64,000 nt of DNA. Source: Ornithinibacillus sp047228935 (lineage in GTDB: Bacteria > Bacillota > Bacilli > Bacillales > Amphibacillaceae). The position numbers were made by a program, and so were the translations under genes. Shown one piece after another: positions 16,353 through 24,280 of this stretch. Location: the NCBI RefSeq assembly GCF_047228935.1, contig NZ_JBFEGG010000002.1, forward strand, positions 434,001-498,000, written 5' to 3'. The notes under the pieces are model-generated. The model was not told the DNA's origin. It made no database searches and saw only the letters and a program-made list of their open reading frames with translations. Numbering within the stretch: position 1 is the stretch's first letter; each line of letters begins with the position of its first letter.

Positions 16353-16403
16353 TTTGTTTTCCCCTCGTAAAATTATAAACTCTTTTTATCTTCCACTATT
16401 GAG

Positions 16404-16552
16404 TTTACTACTCAATAATCTTGCTCCGTAGCTTAATAGCTTCCATCTAGATTCTAACATAATATTCCAAAAATATTAAAAATTTAACCATAAGAAAAAG
16501 GCGACCTTTTTGGATCACCTTCTTTAAGTAATGCACCCATTAGCTGAAGAAG
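16404..16552 (-). repeat. Cassette repeat CR20, long form
   Basis: TTTACTACTCAATAATCTTG, TCTAACATAATATTCCAAAA, stem AAGGCGACC...GGATCACCTT, GCACCCATTAGCTGAAGAAG. Confidence 0.85.
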
Positions 16553-16561
16553 CTAAATATT

Positions 16562-17032
16562 TTATTTATGCTTTTCCCTAAAAGCCTTTTTAACTCTTTC
16601 AATTTGTTCGAGATGTCCACGTATATGGTTGACTCGGTATTCCAACAAATCTTTGAATGTCAATCTCGCACCATCTGGATACACTGCAACTCTCTCAAGT
16701 TGTTCAGCTGTTAAATTATGGAGAATAGGAAACATACTGGAACGAAGCATTTTAAAAAGTAGAAGGTATTGTTCTCGATCTAATTGTTCATAAAACAGTG
16801 AGCTTGCCCAAGCATCTTGATCAGGTGCTGGTAAAAGTGGTTCAGGCTCTGACAAAACCTTTTTCATTCTATGTGTAGCCACTAACTCAGAATCTGTTAT
16901 ATGAATAATTATCTGATGTATACTCCATCTATCCTTTCCTGGTTTGTACCTAATCTCTTCTTCGGATAACTCACTTATGGATTCCCTTAACATCGTAAAG
17001 CCTCGACTGTACTCCTCAATTAACGCCTGCAT
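16562..17032 (-). CDS. DinB-family protein
   Basis: 156 residues, four-helix DinB/YfiT fold. Metal-ligand histidines appear as IHQIIIHITDSE (about 46-57) and HIRGHLEQIERV near the C-terminus. Members include bacillithiol-dependent S-transferases; the substrate here is unknown. Ribosome binding site AAAGGAGG. One of two DinB genes in the array; a third lies just outside it. Confidence 0.8.
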   Translation of the reverse strand: MQALIEEYSRGFTMLRESISELSEEEIRYKPGKDRWSIHQIIIHITDSELVATHRMKKVLSEPEPLLPAPDQDAWASSLFYEQLDREQYLLLFKMLRSSMFPILHNLTAEQLERVAVYPDGARLTFKDLLEYRVNHIRGHLEQIERVKKAFREKHK

Positions 17033-17113
17033 CTTGTGTTCCTCCTTTAAATAATATTTTCAATCTCTCATATTTCAAGATAAGGATTAATATTACCTAC
17101 TATACTCTGGGGT

Positions 17114-17254
17114 CCTTCTTCAACTATCCTACCCTGTTACTTCAATAACTCTACAACAATAATAACACAATATTCCAAATACATTTTGAAACAAAAAAGA
17201 CGTTTTGATTTAAAGACCGCCTTGTTCAACTCTTGCACCATTTAGTTCAATAAG
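17114..17254 (-). repeat. Cassette repeat CR21, long form
   Basis: TTCTTCAACTATCCTACCCT, AACACAATATTCCAAATAC, stem GACGTTTTGATTTAAAGACC, GCACCATTTAGTTCAATAAG. Nearly the same sequence as CR13, 6 kb away. Confidence 0.9.
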
Positions 17255-17258
17255 CCTT

Positions 17259-17507
17259 CTAACCTAAATATACTATTTCACCGTTTTCCTTTTTTGCTCG
17301 AATCGTGATTTTACCCAAACATTGTTCTGGATTTTTATAACCATTTTCAACTTCTTGAAATAGCGAAGATAATAAAGTTTCTACTTCACCTAATGTTGTA
17401 TCTTTAGAAAGTTTATGTACACGCATTAATTCGATACCTTTATAAGCATCTTCTGTACCTTTAACTTGAACCTCTCCAAATGCTCTAACTTCAATTTCTA
17501 TTTTCAT
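17259..17507 (-). CDS. Hypothetical protein, 82 residues
   Basis: Starts MKIEIEVRAFGEVQVKGTED after GAGGGGATG. Predicted beta-alpha-beta cytoplasmic protein without membrane segments. Its stop lies 4 bp from CR21. Not recognised. Confidence 0.6.
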   Translation of the reverse strand: MKIEIEVRAFGEVQVKGTEDAYKGIELMRVHKLSKDTTLGEVETLLSSLFQEVENGYKNPEQCLGKITIRAKKENGEIVYLG

Positions 17508-17560
17508 ATTTTTTCATCCCCTCAAAACTATTAATACTTTTACGAAATTAACTTCCAAAA

Positions 17561-17588
17561 TGTTTCACTAACCGTTACTTGAATAAGG
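17561..17588 (-). repeat. Cassette repeat CR22, minimal proximal end
   Basis: TGTTTCACTAACCGTTACTTGAATAAGG. The TAA stop of the next gene (17575-17577) lies inside the motif, so the repeat encodes the last codons. Confidence 0.6.
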
Positions 17589-17829
17589 AATTATTGTTGC
17601 ACCAATCCTTTTCCATCCTACTCCAACCATATAAGGCGAATGTTAACCCTAATAACAAGCGAATAATCCAAACAATCAACAGCTCAATAAAAGTAAATTC
17701 TATTTTAAATGAATTGATAAGAAACTTAATTATATAGTAGTCAAGAGCCAACGGCACTGCTAAAACCAATCCCGACAACAAGACAAATCGTTTCTTACCT
17801 TTTTTTCGAATTTGTCCCCAGTTCACCAT
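17575..17829 (-). CDS. Two-span membrane protein, unknown
   Basis: Start at 17829 (GGAGGG 5-6 nt upstream); 84 residues. Two hydrophobic helices (FVLLSGLVLAVPLALDYYII and FIELLIVWIIRLLLGLTFAL) after a basic head (MVNWGQIRKKGKKR). Stop codon supplied by CR22. Function unknown. Confidence 0.65.
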   Translation of the reverse strand: MVNWGQIRKKGKKRFVLLSGLVLAVPLALDYYIIKFLINSFKIEFTFIELLIVWIIRLLLGLTFALYGWSRMEKDWCNNNSLFK

Positions 17830-17905
17830 ATTAAGCCCTCCAATCAACAATTTGTCACACTATTATAACTATGTTAGTGAATAATTGTTTTTCGTAAAAA
17901 AATAG

Positions 17906-18094
17906 GTCTTGTTAAAGTAACCTGCCCCGTTAGTTAAAGAACATTTCTTCACAAACTCTTATATTATCATATCATTTTTGTTAATAAATTCTAAATTGCC
18001 TTACAACTTATTCTGAGGAATTAGCATACTAAACCGCACATCAATTCGCACTATAAATACCGCTAATAATCCATACAACCATTAATTTGATAAC
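17906..18094 (-). repeat. Cassette repeat CR23, ends only
   Basis: Distal end CTTGTTAAAGTAACCTGCCC CGTTAG at 17906-17945 and a decayed proximal end CATACAACCATTAATTTGAT at 18071-18094. The interior is not recognisable. Confidence 0.55.
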
Positions 18095-18103
18095 AAAAAA
18101 AGT

Positions 18104-18140
18104 AGTACTAAACCCTATGTGATTTAGCACTACCTTTATA
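18104..18140 (-). terminator. Terminator of the acetyltransferase gene
   Basis: GTAGTACTAAA / TTTAGCACTAC hairpin followed on the minus strand by a T-run (AAAAAAA on the plus strand at 18095-18101). Confidence 0.6.
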
Positions 18141-18569
18141 CTACAATCTCTTTAATAAAAAATAATGATTGTATCCCTCGGGGTAATCTTCTATTATCCC
18201 ATAAATCTCATAGCCTAAGTTTTGATAAAAATCAGGGGCTTGAAAACTAAACGTATCGACCTTGATAAATCGGCATTTCTTCTCCATAGCGAAATCCTCT
18301 GCCCTTTTTATGAGCTTTCCACCAAAACCTTGCCCTCTAATGCTTTCATCAACCCAAAGAAACTGGATAATTAGACTTTGCATTTTGGTATTACCTGAAA
18401 TACCACCAAGAATATTGCCTTCTTCATCCATTACTTTATAACAAAAACTTTCGTCAACGAAGTCCACATCTTTTTCTGACAGATGCTTTATATTGTATTC
18501 TCTTAATCTTTGTTGAATGTATGGGATATCCTCTGGATTCCATTCTGTGCTAATCTCTAAATCTCGCAT
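18141..18569 (-). CDS. GNAT-family N-acetyltransferase
   Basis: 142 residues. Acetyl-CoA loop RGQGFGGKLIKRAEDFA at about 80-96 and the C-terminal APDFYQNLGYEIYGII typical of small GNATs. Ribosome binding site GGGGG. The substrate is unknown. It differs in type from the two RimJ/RimL-like genes in the array. Confidence 0.85.
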   Translation of the reverse strand: MRDLEISTEWNPEDIPYIQQRLREYNIKHLSEKDVDFVDESFCYKVMDEEGNILGGISGNTKMQSLIIQFLWVDESIRGQGFGGKLIKRAEDFAMEKKCRFIKVDTFSFQAPDFYQNLGYEIYGIIEDYPEGYNHYFLLKRL

Positions 18570-18633
18570 CTATTGTACCCCCAGTATGATGAGCATATTT
18601 TATATATCTAGAATCCTAATATCTTTTCAACCA

Positions 18634-19506
18634 TTATTCATTCACAAGTACGGCTATAACTTTCTCAGCCTTTCTAACAGCTTCTGACCCCTCGGGTTCC
18701 CATACACAGGTAGTAAGTGCCTTCCATAGAGCCCAGCCCCGCGCTCTGTCTTCAGTATCTTTATCTAGTCCAATGGTATTCAAAAAAATGTCTCTGCTTT
18801 TACCATCAAAAAATGTCCAAGCCATGGCAAGATCTGCGGCAGGGTCCCCTACTGCCATTACTCCAAAGTCAATAACTGCTGATAATCTACCATTCATTAC
18901 TAGAAGATTGCCAGGAGCTACATCACCGTGTATCCACACAGGTTCTTTCTGCCATTCAGTGGAGATTGCCCTATCCCATATTTCAAGACACCTTTCCCTA
19001 TTTACTAATTCGCCTAGTTCATCAAGAGAAGATAACGTCCATTCATGAAATTTAAATTCGGTTAATGGGCACCCTCTATAATAATTATGTAAACCACCAA
19101 AAGGACCAGCACTTGCCTCAATAGACTGCAACTCTACTAAAAATCCCCCTAAATCTTTTGCAAATTGATTCGTATCTACTATATTTTCGTGAGTCACTGT
19201 CTCTCCCTCTATCCATTTGTATATGGACCAAGGGTATGGATAATCCTGGTTAGGTTTCCCTTTAGCAAGGGGTTTCGAGATTGGTAGGGAAAGATGCTTT
19301 GATAACACCGGCAACCATTTATGTTCTTTCTCCACTTGAGAAACATACCCTTCACCACTTGGTAATCTTACACTCATACTTTCACCTAAATGAAACGTTC
19401 TGTTGTCGTGTCCGCTGTTTTGAACTGGTTTTATTTCTAACATAGACCATTCTGGAAATTGTTCATTTATTAACCTTTGAACCAAATCAACGGTAATATT
19501 CACCAT
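18634..19506 (-). CDS. Aminoglycoside phosphotransferase family kinase
   Basis: 290 residues. N-terminal ATP region ends with VRLPSGEGYVSQVEKEHKWL; catalytic loop WIHGDVAPGNLLV at about 194-206; metal site VIDFGVMAVGDPAADLA at about 214-230. This pattern fits the APH subgroup containing many uncharacterised Bacillus kinases related to aminoglycoside and macrolide kinases. It follows the acetyltransferase gene without a clear repeat between them. Resistance is plausible, not shown. Confidence 0.8.
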   Translation of the reverse strand: MVNITVDLVQRLINEQFPEWSMLEIKPVQNSGHDNRTFHLGESMSVRLPSGEGYVSQVEKEHKWLPVLSKHLSLPISKPLAKGKPNQDYPYPWSIYKWIEGETVTHENIVDTNQFAKDLGGFLVELQSIEASAGPFGGLHNYYRGCPLTEFKFHEWTLSSLDELGELVNRERCLEIWDRAISTEWQKEPVWIHGDVAPGNLLVMNGRLSAVIDFGVMAVGDPAADLAMAWTFFDGKSRDIFLNTIGLDKDTEDRARGWALWKALTTCVWEPEGSEAVRKAEKVIAVLVNE

Positions 19507-19570
19507 GTTTTTTAATTCCCCCTTTGAGATAACATAATTACTACTCTATAGCTTAAAAAGTTTTTTGACA

Positions 19571-19966
19571 TTACTCTCCTTTCCTATCTAGACTTTCATA
19601 AAAATCGTCAACTATAGGATGGCTGTTTGGTTCTGTATGGTAATAGTGTTCGCCTACTTTCGTTAATGAAAATTGGAAGGTCTCTTTAGCTCCTTCGAAA
19701 AAGGTAATAGAATAATTAAAACCATCTCGTGCTTCTTGATTTTCGTCTGGAATGAACTTAATTCCCTCTATATTACGTAAAAAGTCCTCTATAACGCTTT
19801 TATCTGTAACGACTTTTTCATACCCCGTGTTTCCATCAAAAATGGTTATTTGGGATATATCACCAAGGTTCTTCTCGTAAAAATCGGGAATAGTTTTTGT
19901 TTCTAAACCACCACATCCAACTAAAATAAGTAAAATCAAAAAAATAAGCCTAGAGGATCCTTTCAA
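19571..19966 (-). CDS. Putative lipoprotein
   Basis: Start set at the TTG at 19966, preceded by AAGGGGGGATATTGG. The signal SSRLIFLILLILVGC gives lipobox LVGC. Mature domain (GDISQITIFDGNTGYEKVVT) of about 110 residues resembles the fold of the array lipoprotein at 10436-10816: both have a T/S-x-I-x-[V/I]-x-[D/E] opening and a [I/F]-[I/V]-E-[E/D]-[F/L] helix. Function unknown. Confidence 0.65.
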   Translation of the reverse strand: MKGSSRLIFLILLILVGCGGLETKTIPDFYEKNLGDISQITIFDGNTGYEKVVTDKSVIEDFLRNIEGIKFIPDENQEARDGFNYSITFFEGAKETFQFSLTKVGEHYYHTEPNSHPIVDDFYESLDRKGE

Positions 19967-20013
19967 ACCAATATCCCCCCTTATTGTTTTAAGACGTAGA
20001 ATGATATTATAAT

Positions 20014-20160
20014 GTTTCAACTGTGGTGCTGCCGTTTTGACAATGTCTGTAGCTTTAATAATAACATAATATTCCAAAAATAATATCGAGTTTTTAGCAA
20101 AAGAAAAAGGCGATCCCATCTGATCACCTTTCACAATCTACATTACAGATAAATTTATTA
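20014..20160 (-). repeat. Cassette repeat CR24, long form
   Basis: TTTCAACTGTGGTGCTGCCG, AATAACATAATATTCCAAAA, stem AGGCGATCCCATCTGATCACC. Its proximal end has decayed (CACAATCTACATTACAG). Confidence 0.75.
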
Positions 20161-20162
20161 AG

Positions 20163-20642
20163 CTAATCAATTGTAAAATCTGCTTTCAAATGATGCACAT
20201 CATAGTCCCCAGGTTCTCTAACATTCAATATGCTTTTCGCTATACGGTATTCACCCATACCCACACTTCCATAGAGCCAATCCCAATCGACTGTCCACTC
20301 ACTAACATTTGAAGAACCTATCTCATAGCCAGGTTCACCAAAGTCGTAGGAAGCCCCGGGGATAAGGGGTACCTCATACCATTTCCCCTCTATTTTCTTT
20401 TCCATTAGAAAATCTTCACTATAAATGCACCGCTTGTCGGAGTTATTCTCAAACATTACGGTTAATCCAGTAGAAGATATCGTTTCCTTCTTTACTTTCA
20501 TGGTTACTCCATCTAATGTATTAGCAGTTTCATATTTTGTCGGTTCCCAATCTTTTGTTTCGGCAGTGTTGTCTGAATCACATGCTGACAATAGTATGAA
20601 ACATATTCCCATAAAGAATAGTGAATACAAAAATCTCTTCAT
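20163..20642 (-). CDS. Lipoprotein with an Ig-like (Big_14-type) domain
   Basis: 159 residues. Lipoprotein signal FFMGICFILLSAC. The mature domain (VTMKVKKETISSTGLTVMFE, GEYRIAKSILNVREPGDYDV) has the immunoglobulin-like pattern of small Bacillus surface lipoproteins. Ribosome binding site AAAGGGGTG. Unknown role at the outer face of the membrane. Confidence 0.7.
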   Translation of the reverse strand: MKRFLYSLFFMGICFILLSACDSDNTAETKDWEPTKYETANTLDGVTMKVKKETISSTGLTVMFENNSDKRCIYSEDFLMEKKIEGKWYEVPLIPGASYDFGEPGYEIGSSNVSEWTVDWDWLYGSVGMGEYRIAKSILNVREPGDYDVHHLKADFTID

Positions 20643-20903
20643 GCAATCACCCCTTTGAATGGTATTTATTACAAATAATGTTCAAACTGCGAACTATAAA
20701 TAACCGAAATAAACACAATAAATATTCCGAAATTTCTTAATCTATAGTTTTAGATTATCCTATACTTTTCCTAAGTGAAACAAGGAGGTACTAGTCCAAT
20801 GGTAAAAAAATGACTCGAGAAAATCTTAAATTATTTTAATAACTTTAGAATCATGTAGATTTTCTCTTTCATAGAATAAGTTTAGTAGAGAGGAAAAAAT
20901 AAC

Positions 20904-21752
20904 ATGTTAAATAAATTAAGTGATACTATTTATTATTTGTCCAATCAAGAGGATAGAGGACGACCGACATTAGGACTGGTATGTGGTGACCGATATAGTC
21001 TACTAATAGATTCTGGTAATTCTCCTCAGCACGCTCAGGACTTTTTACTAGAAATCGAGAAACTAAATGTTCCACCAGTTAAATATGTTGTAATTACCCA
21101 TGCACATTGGGATCATTTTTTAGGAATGAATGAATTTGATGCTACTGTTATAGTGAATAGTCAAACAAACGAAAAGATAAAAGAATGGCAAAGTTTGTCC
21201 CTTGACGATCGTTCACTACAAAAGTATGTGACTACTAATCAAATGAGTCCTATGTGTATGAAGATTATACAAAATGATATGCCAAACAGGGACAGTTTTA
21301 AACTGCGATCTCCAGATGTAGTCTTTAAAAATGCACTAACGATTGATTTAGGAAATAAAGTGTGCAAACTTGAAAGAATCAAAAGTACTCATACAGATGA
21401 TTCTACTATCATTTACATTCCTGATGAAAAAGTGCTATTTCTAGGTGATTGTGCATATGGTACAACCACAAATGCATTATTTCATTACAAGCAATCCTTG
21501 TTATTGCCTATGATGAAAGACATTCAAAAATATGATGCGGAAATGTTCCTACTTGGTCATGAATCTATCTGTGATTTAAATGAAATGAATATATATTGGG
21601 AAGAGTTAACAACAGCAAGTCAAGCTGTAAAGTCCACCTCACTAGAAAATGCGATAGAGTCCTTTAAGGTAGAAAATAAAAGGGACCCTAATGATAATGA
21701 ATTATTTTTCATAAAAGCATTTGTTAATGACTATATTATTCAGTCACAATAA
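20904..21752 (+). CDS. Metallo-beta-lactamase-fold hydrolase
   Basis: 282 residues. Zinc motif ITHAHWDHFLG (HxHxDH) at about residues 72-82, LFLGDCAYG at about 178-186 and FLLGHESICD near the end complete the MBL metal site. No signal peptide is obvious, so it is probably a cytoplasmic hydrolase and not a secreted beta-lactamase. It reads on the plus strand, against the array direction, and has its own terminator. Confidence 0.8.
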   Translation: MLNKLSDTIYYLSNQEDRGRPTLGLVCGDRYSLLIDSGNSPQHAQDFLLEIEKLNVPPVKYVVITHAHWDHFLGMNEFDATVIVNSQTNEKIKEWQSLSLDDRSLQKYVTTNQMSPMCMKIIQNDMPNRDSFKLRSPDVVFKNALTIDLGNKVCKLERIKSTHTDDSTIIYIPDEKVLFLGDCAYGTTTNALFHYKQSLLLPMMKDIQKYDAEMFLLGHESICDLNEMNIYWEELTTASQAVKSTSLENAIESFKVENKRDPNDNELFFIKAFVNDYIIQSQ

Positions 21753-21784
21753 TACTATAGAATATACGGGTCAACTATAAAAAG

Positions 21785-21822
21785 TAGCCAGCTCATTAAA
21801 CTTTATAATGAGGTGGCTTTTA
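21785..21822 (+). terminator. Terminator of the MBL-fold gene
   Basis: AGCCAGCTCATTA / TAATGAGGTGGCT hairpin followed by TTTTAATT. Confidence 0.75.
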
Positions 21823-21899
21823 ATTAGTCGATAATGACGGGTGTTTCTTACTTAAAAATGCTTCGTCTTATTATTCAAATGTGATATAAAAACTCTTCT

Positions 21900-21986
21900 C
21901 TTGTTCAACAAACCTGTCTAGTTAGTAAAAAAGACCGCGTATGGACGATCTCTTTGTTGTGCTAAAGTAACCATTATCTTAATAAG
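21900..21986 (-). repeat. Cassette repeat CR25, shortened long form
   Basis: CTTGTTCAACAAACCTGTCT, AAAAAGACCGCGTATGGACG ATC, TTGTGCTAAAGTAACCATTATC. The ATATTCC block is missing. It ends close to the stop codon at 21994. Confidence 0.75.
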
Positions 21987-21993
21987 AAAATCG

Positions 21994-22572
21994 TTACGGA
22001 TTTGGAACTTTCTCTTCACTGGGATAATCAATTGAATTAGCTATTTTAAGTAATACTTCATCGGCGACCAAACACGAAACTCTTCTATCCATACTTAACA
22101 TGTATTGCCATTTATCCCTTTCAAAGACTAATGCAAATGCATTTCCAATCTCACTAATCTTAACATAAATTGCTTCATCACCGTTCTTTAGGTTAACCTT
22201 TTTAAGAACATATTTATCTGGAACCTTGATTTTATTTTCAATTGGGCGAACATCAATTTTATAATGATTTTCTGGTTCTTTTTCACTAATGAACTTCAAT
22301 TCTAAAGTGTCGTTTATTTCACCATCAGGATTTTCAAACCTCCCCAGATAATGAGTAAAGGTAATAGGTGGAATTCTAAGAGGTAATTTTAAGTCTCGGT
22401 TGAAATGTTCTTCAAATTCTTTTATAGCTTCTTCAGCCGTTGTATATCCTAGTTCGTGGAAAAACTCCTCTAGGGGCTTAGGTTTATCATTAGTATTTGC
22501 AGATACTGTTCCTTGGAATCCACAAAAGAAAATACTAAAAGCAATTAGTAAAGCAGAACTACATTTATTCAT
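21994..22572 (-). CDS. Secreted protein, unknown function
   Basis: 192 residues with a cleavable-type signal (ALLIAFSIFFCGFQGTVSAN). The mature part begins with a helical segment (LEEFFHELGYTTAEEAIKEF EEHF) and continues as a beta-rich domain. Single-gene unit between CR25 and CR26. No lipobox, so probably released or wall-associated. Not recognised. Confidence 0.65.
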   Translation of the reverse strand: MNKCSSALLIAFSIFFCGFQGTVSANTNDKPKPLEEFFHELGYTTAEEAIKEFEEHFNRDLKLPLRIPPITFTHYLGRFENPDGEINDTLELKFISEKEPENHYKIDVRPIENKIKVPDKYVLKKVNLKNGDEAIYVKISEIGNAFALVFERDKWQYMLSMDRRVSCLVADEVLLKIANSIDYPSEEKVPNP

Positions 22573-22632
22573 TTACATCATCCTAAAATTACATTTAGAA
22601 ATAGTTTGAGCAGTTAATTGACAACTATTCTG

Positions 22633-22716
22633 TTTTACTAAACTGCCCCTCTAGTACAATAAGTTCTACAAAAATAGCGTTAATCTTTCTTGAATTAACG
22701 CACGCGTTAGCAACAA
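22633..22716 (-). repeat. Cassette repeat CR26, short form
   Basis: TTTTACTAAACTGCCCCTCT, inner hairpin AGCGTTAAT/ATTAACGC, GCACGCGTTAGCAACAAAAC. A second distal-end remnant (AATTGACAACTATTCTG) lies just before it at 22617-22633. Confidence 0.85.
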
Positions 22717-22759
22717 AACGGCAACGACAACTTATGATATGAATGCTCACGTTTGTTAA

Positions 22760-23044
22760 TTATTTTTTGTTTTTTAGCTCTAAAAGTATAGGAGTTATAT
22801 TTAATAAAATCGATATAATCGTCAAAACCCATAACGCAGTTTCCATCGTAGGCACTACATCTATTAAAGCAGACCAATCTTCCGCCTTTACCCAATCGGA
22901 CACCGTGCTGTATTGTGCAACAAGTGTTAGAGCTGTAAATGATAATCCCATTGTCATTGCCAATTTATAATTTTTACCTGTTCCATACATATAAAGATTT
23001 ATAATAGTTGCTACTATAGCAATTAATCCCAATCCTAACCACAT
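22760..23044 (-). CDS. Three-span membrane protein, unknown
   Basis: 94 residues with three hydrophobic helices (LGLIAIVATIINLYMYG, AMTMGLSFTALTLVAQY, TALWVLTIISILLNITPILL). Ribosome binding site GGAGG. Short proteins of this type are frequent in Bacillaceae, without a known role. Single-gene unit between CR26 and CR27. Confidence 0.7.
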   Translation of the reverse strand: MWLGLGLIAIVATIINLYMYGTGKNYKLAMTMGLSFTALTLVAQYSTVSDWVKAEDWSALIDVVPTMETALWVLTIISILLNITPILLELKNKK

Positions 23045-23127
23045 AATTATACCTCCATTATTGTTTTATTTTAGATGAACATATGTCTACAAAGATATTT
23101 TAAAAAGTCCAGTTATCTAATTTTCGA

Positions 23128-23200
23128 AATCTGTCTCGTTTGTTGAACATCAGTTAATTATCTCTCTTGCACCATCCTGCCCCATTATCGCAATAAGCGT
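23128..23200 (-). repeat. Cassette repeat CR27, two eroded half-repeats
   Basis: A proximal end (CTGTCTCGTTTGTTGAACA) lies next to a distal end (TTGCACCATCCTGCCCCATTATC). The order suggests an emptied unit with no gene left between them. Confidence 0.55.
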
Positions 23201-23285
23201 TTGATCATATTCAACTAACGTACTTTTTAGCATCTGACTCATCTAAGCCAGTGATTGTTTCTCTTGTTTTATCTAAAGTCACATT

Positions 23286-23329
23286 AAAAAACCTAATTTT
23301 TCAGCGTTAAATGAGAAATTAGGTTTTTC
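23286..23329 (-). terminator. Terminator of the DinB gene
   Basis: AAAAACCTAATTT / AAATTAGGTTTTT arms around a 14-16 nt loop. Confidence 0.7.
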
Positions 23330-23346
23330 CATTAATAGAAATAGAC

Positions 23347-23856
23347 TTATAAGTACTTATCACTAATCACTTTCATATGGTGTAACTCGTGCCCGGCAAT
23401 GCCATAGGCAATAGTACCTACTGAAACGGTGCTGTTCATTACAGTTCCATTACGAACCCACGCAGCATCATCAATGGTTGAAATAAGGCTTAACGTGTTG
23501 GAACGTACCGCGTCTAAACCTGTTAGTAACTGCTCCCAGGATAATTTGTTAAAGTTTGCCTCAGAAACGTATTGATCTTGTTCCATTGCTGGGAGTGGTG
23601 CACTTTCATTTCGTGCAATGGCAAGCATTCGATATGACATCACACGTTCTGAGTCGGTCATATGTCCAACCACTTCTTTTAAAGTCCATTTCCCTGGTGC
23701 GTACGCCTTCCTTGCTGTCTCCTCTGATACGCTCCTTAAAAGGGTAATGGTCTTCGTTCGTTGATTACGAAGTATTTCTTCAATATCTCCCTCTGGCACA
23801 AGACTAACATACCTTTCATGCTCTGGATTTTCAATAAATAACGGTCGTGGACGCAC
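23347..23856 (-). CDS. DinB-family protein
   Basis: Start at the GTG at 23856, 6 nt after GAGGAGG; 169 residues. DinB_2-type: KWTLKEVVGHMTDSERVMSY at about 55-74 and GIAGHELHHMKVISDKYL at the end supply the metal-binding histidines. A likely thiol transferase or metal-dependent hydrolase of unknown substrate. Last intact gene of the array. Confidence 0.8.
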   Translation of the reverse strand: MRPRPLFIENPEHERYVSLVPEGDIEEILRNQRTKTITLLRSVSEETARKAYAPGKWTLKEVVGHMTDSERVMSYRMLAIARNESAPLPAMEQDQYVSEANFNKLSWEQLLTGLDAVRSNTLSLISTIDDAAWVRNGTVMNSTVSVGTIAYGIAGHELHHMKVISDKYL

Positions 23857-24050
23857 AAGAATCCTCCTCATCGAAATAGTTAATTATGGTTCTAAATTAA
23901 TATTCGACTGTCAGGAATATATTTCCTTTATTTTTGATATTAATTTCATTACCGCAAAATAATTGCAAACTAAACAACTTTTAGTATCTCTGTACAACTG
24001 ATTTATACAGTTGCATAATACGGATAATAATCGATTAAGTCACTTCTTAT

Positions 24051-24185
24051 TCCTCTAAACTACCCCGCTAGAAAATAACTCCCCCTCAACACTAACATAA
24101 TATTCCAAAAACACTCTCAGAATTTTAACCTAAGAAAAAGGTGACCTTTACTTGATCACCTTGCTAACGTACCTTTAGTTGAAGC
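24051..24185 (-). repeat. Cassette repeat CR28, long form, right border of the array
   Basis: CCTCTAAACTACCCCGCTAG, CACTAACATAATATTCCAAA, stem AAGGTGACC...TGATCACCTT, GTACCTTTAGTTGAAGC. Confidence 0.85.
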
Positions 24186-24195
24186 TTACTTGTGT

Positions 24196-24270
24196 TCATT
24201 TTTTTACTTTATAATGTAATTCAACAATTTGATTAAAGGTTCTAGTACCTTTTAGAGAAAGGTCTAGCTG
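24196..24270 (-). pseudogene. C-terminal fragment of a second RibD/DHFR-like gene
   Basis: The minus strand reads LDLSLKGTRTFNQIVELHYK VKK and stop, matching the end of the intact reductase at 6492-7028 (LDLSLKGMRNFNQFVELHYL). Everything 5' of this is missing. It keeps the usual position directly upstream of CR28. Confidence 0.75.
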
Positions 24271-24280
24271 TTAATCGAAA

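Noticed and set aside
20904..21752. Secreted metallo-beta-lactamase resistance gene
   Set aside because: No signal peptide; the protein resembles general MBL-fold hydrolases more than B1 lactamases.
23218..23290. Gene ending in RETITGLDESDAKKYVS
   Set aside because: A short minus-strand open stretch with a plausible C-terminus, but no start, ribosome binding site or recognisable family; at best a relic.
1989..24185. Classical chromosomal integron with standard attC sites
   Set aside because: Only some repeat ends fit RYYYAAC or GTTRRRY (for example CR6, CR14, CR18 and CR25). Most do not, and no IntI-type gene with its additional domain is present. The resemblance is in layout, not in the core site.
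1989..24270. CRISPR array
   Set aside because: The repeats are 30-160 bp, imperfect, and separated by whole genes of different length. There are no regular spacers and no cas genes.
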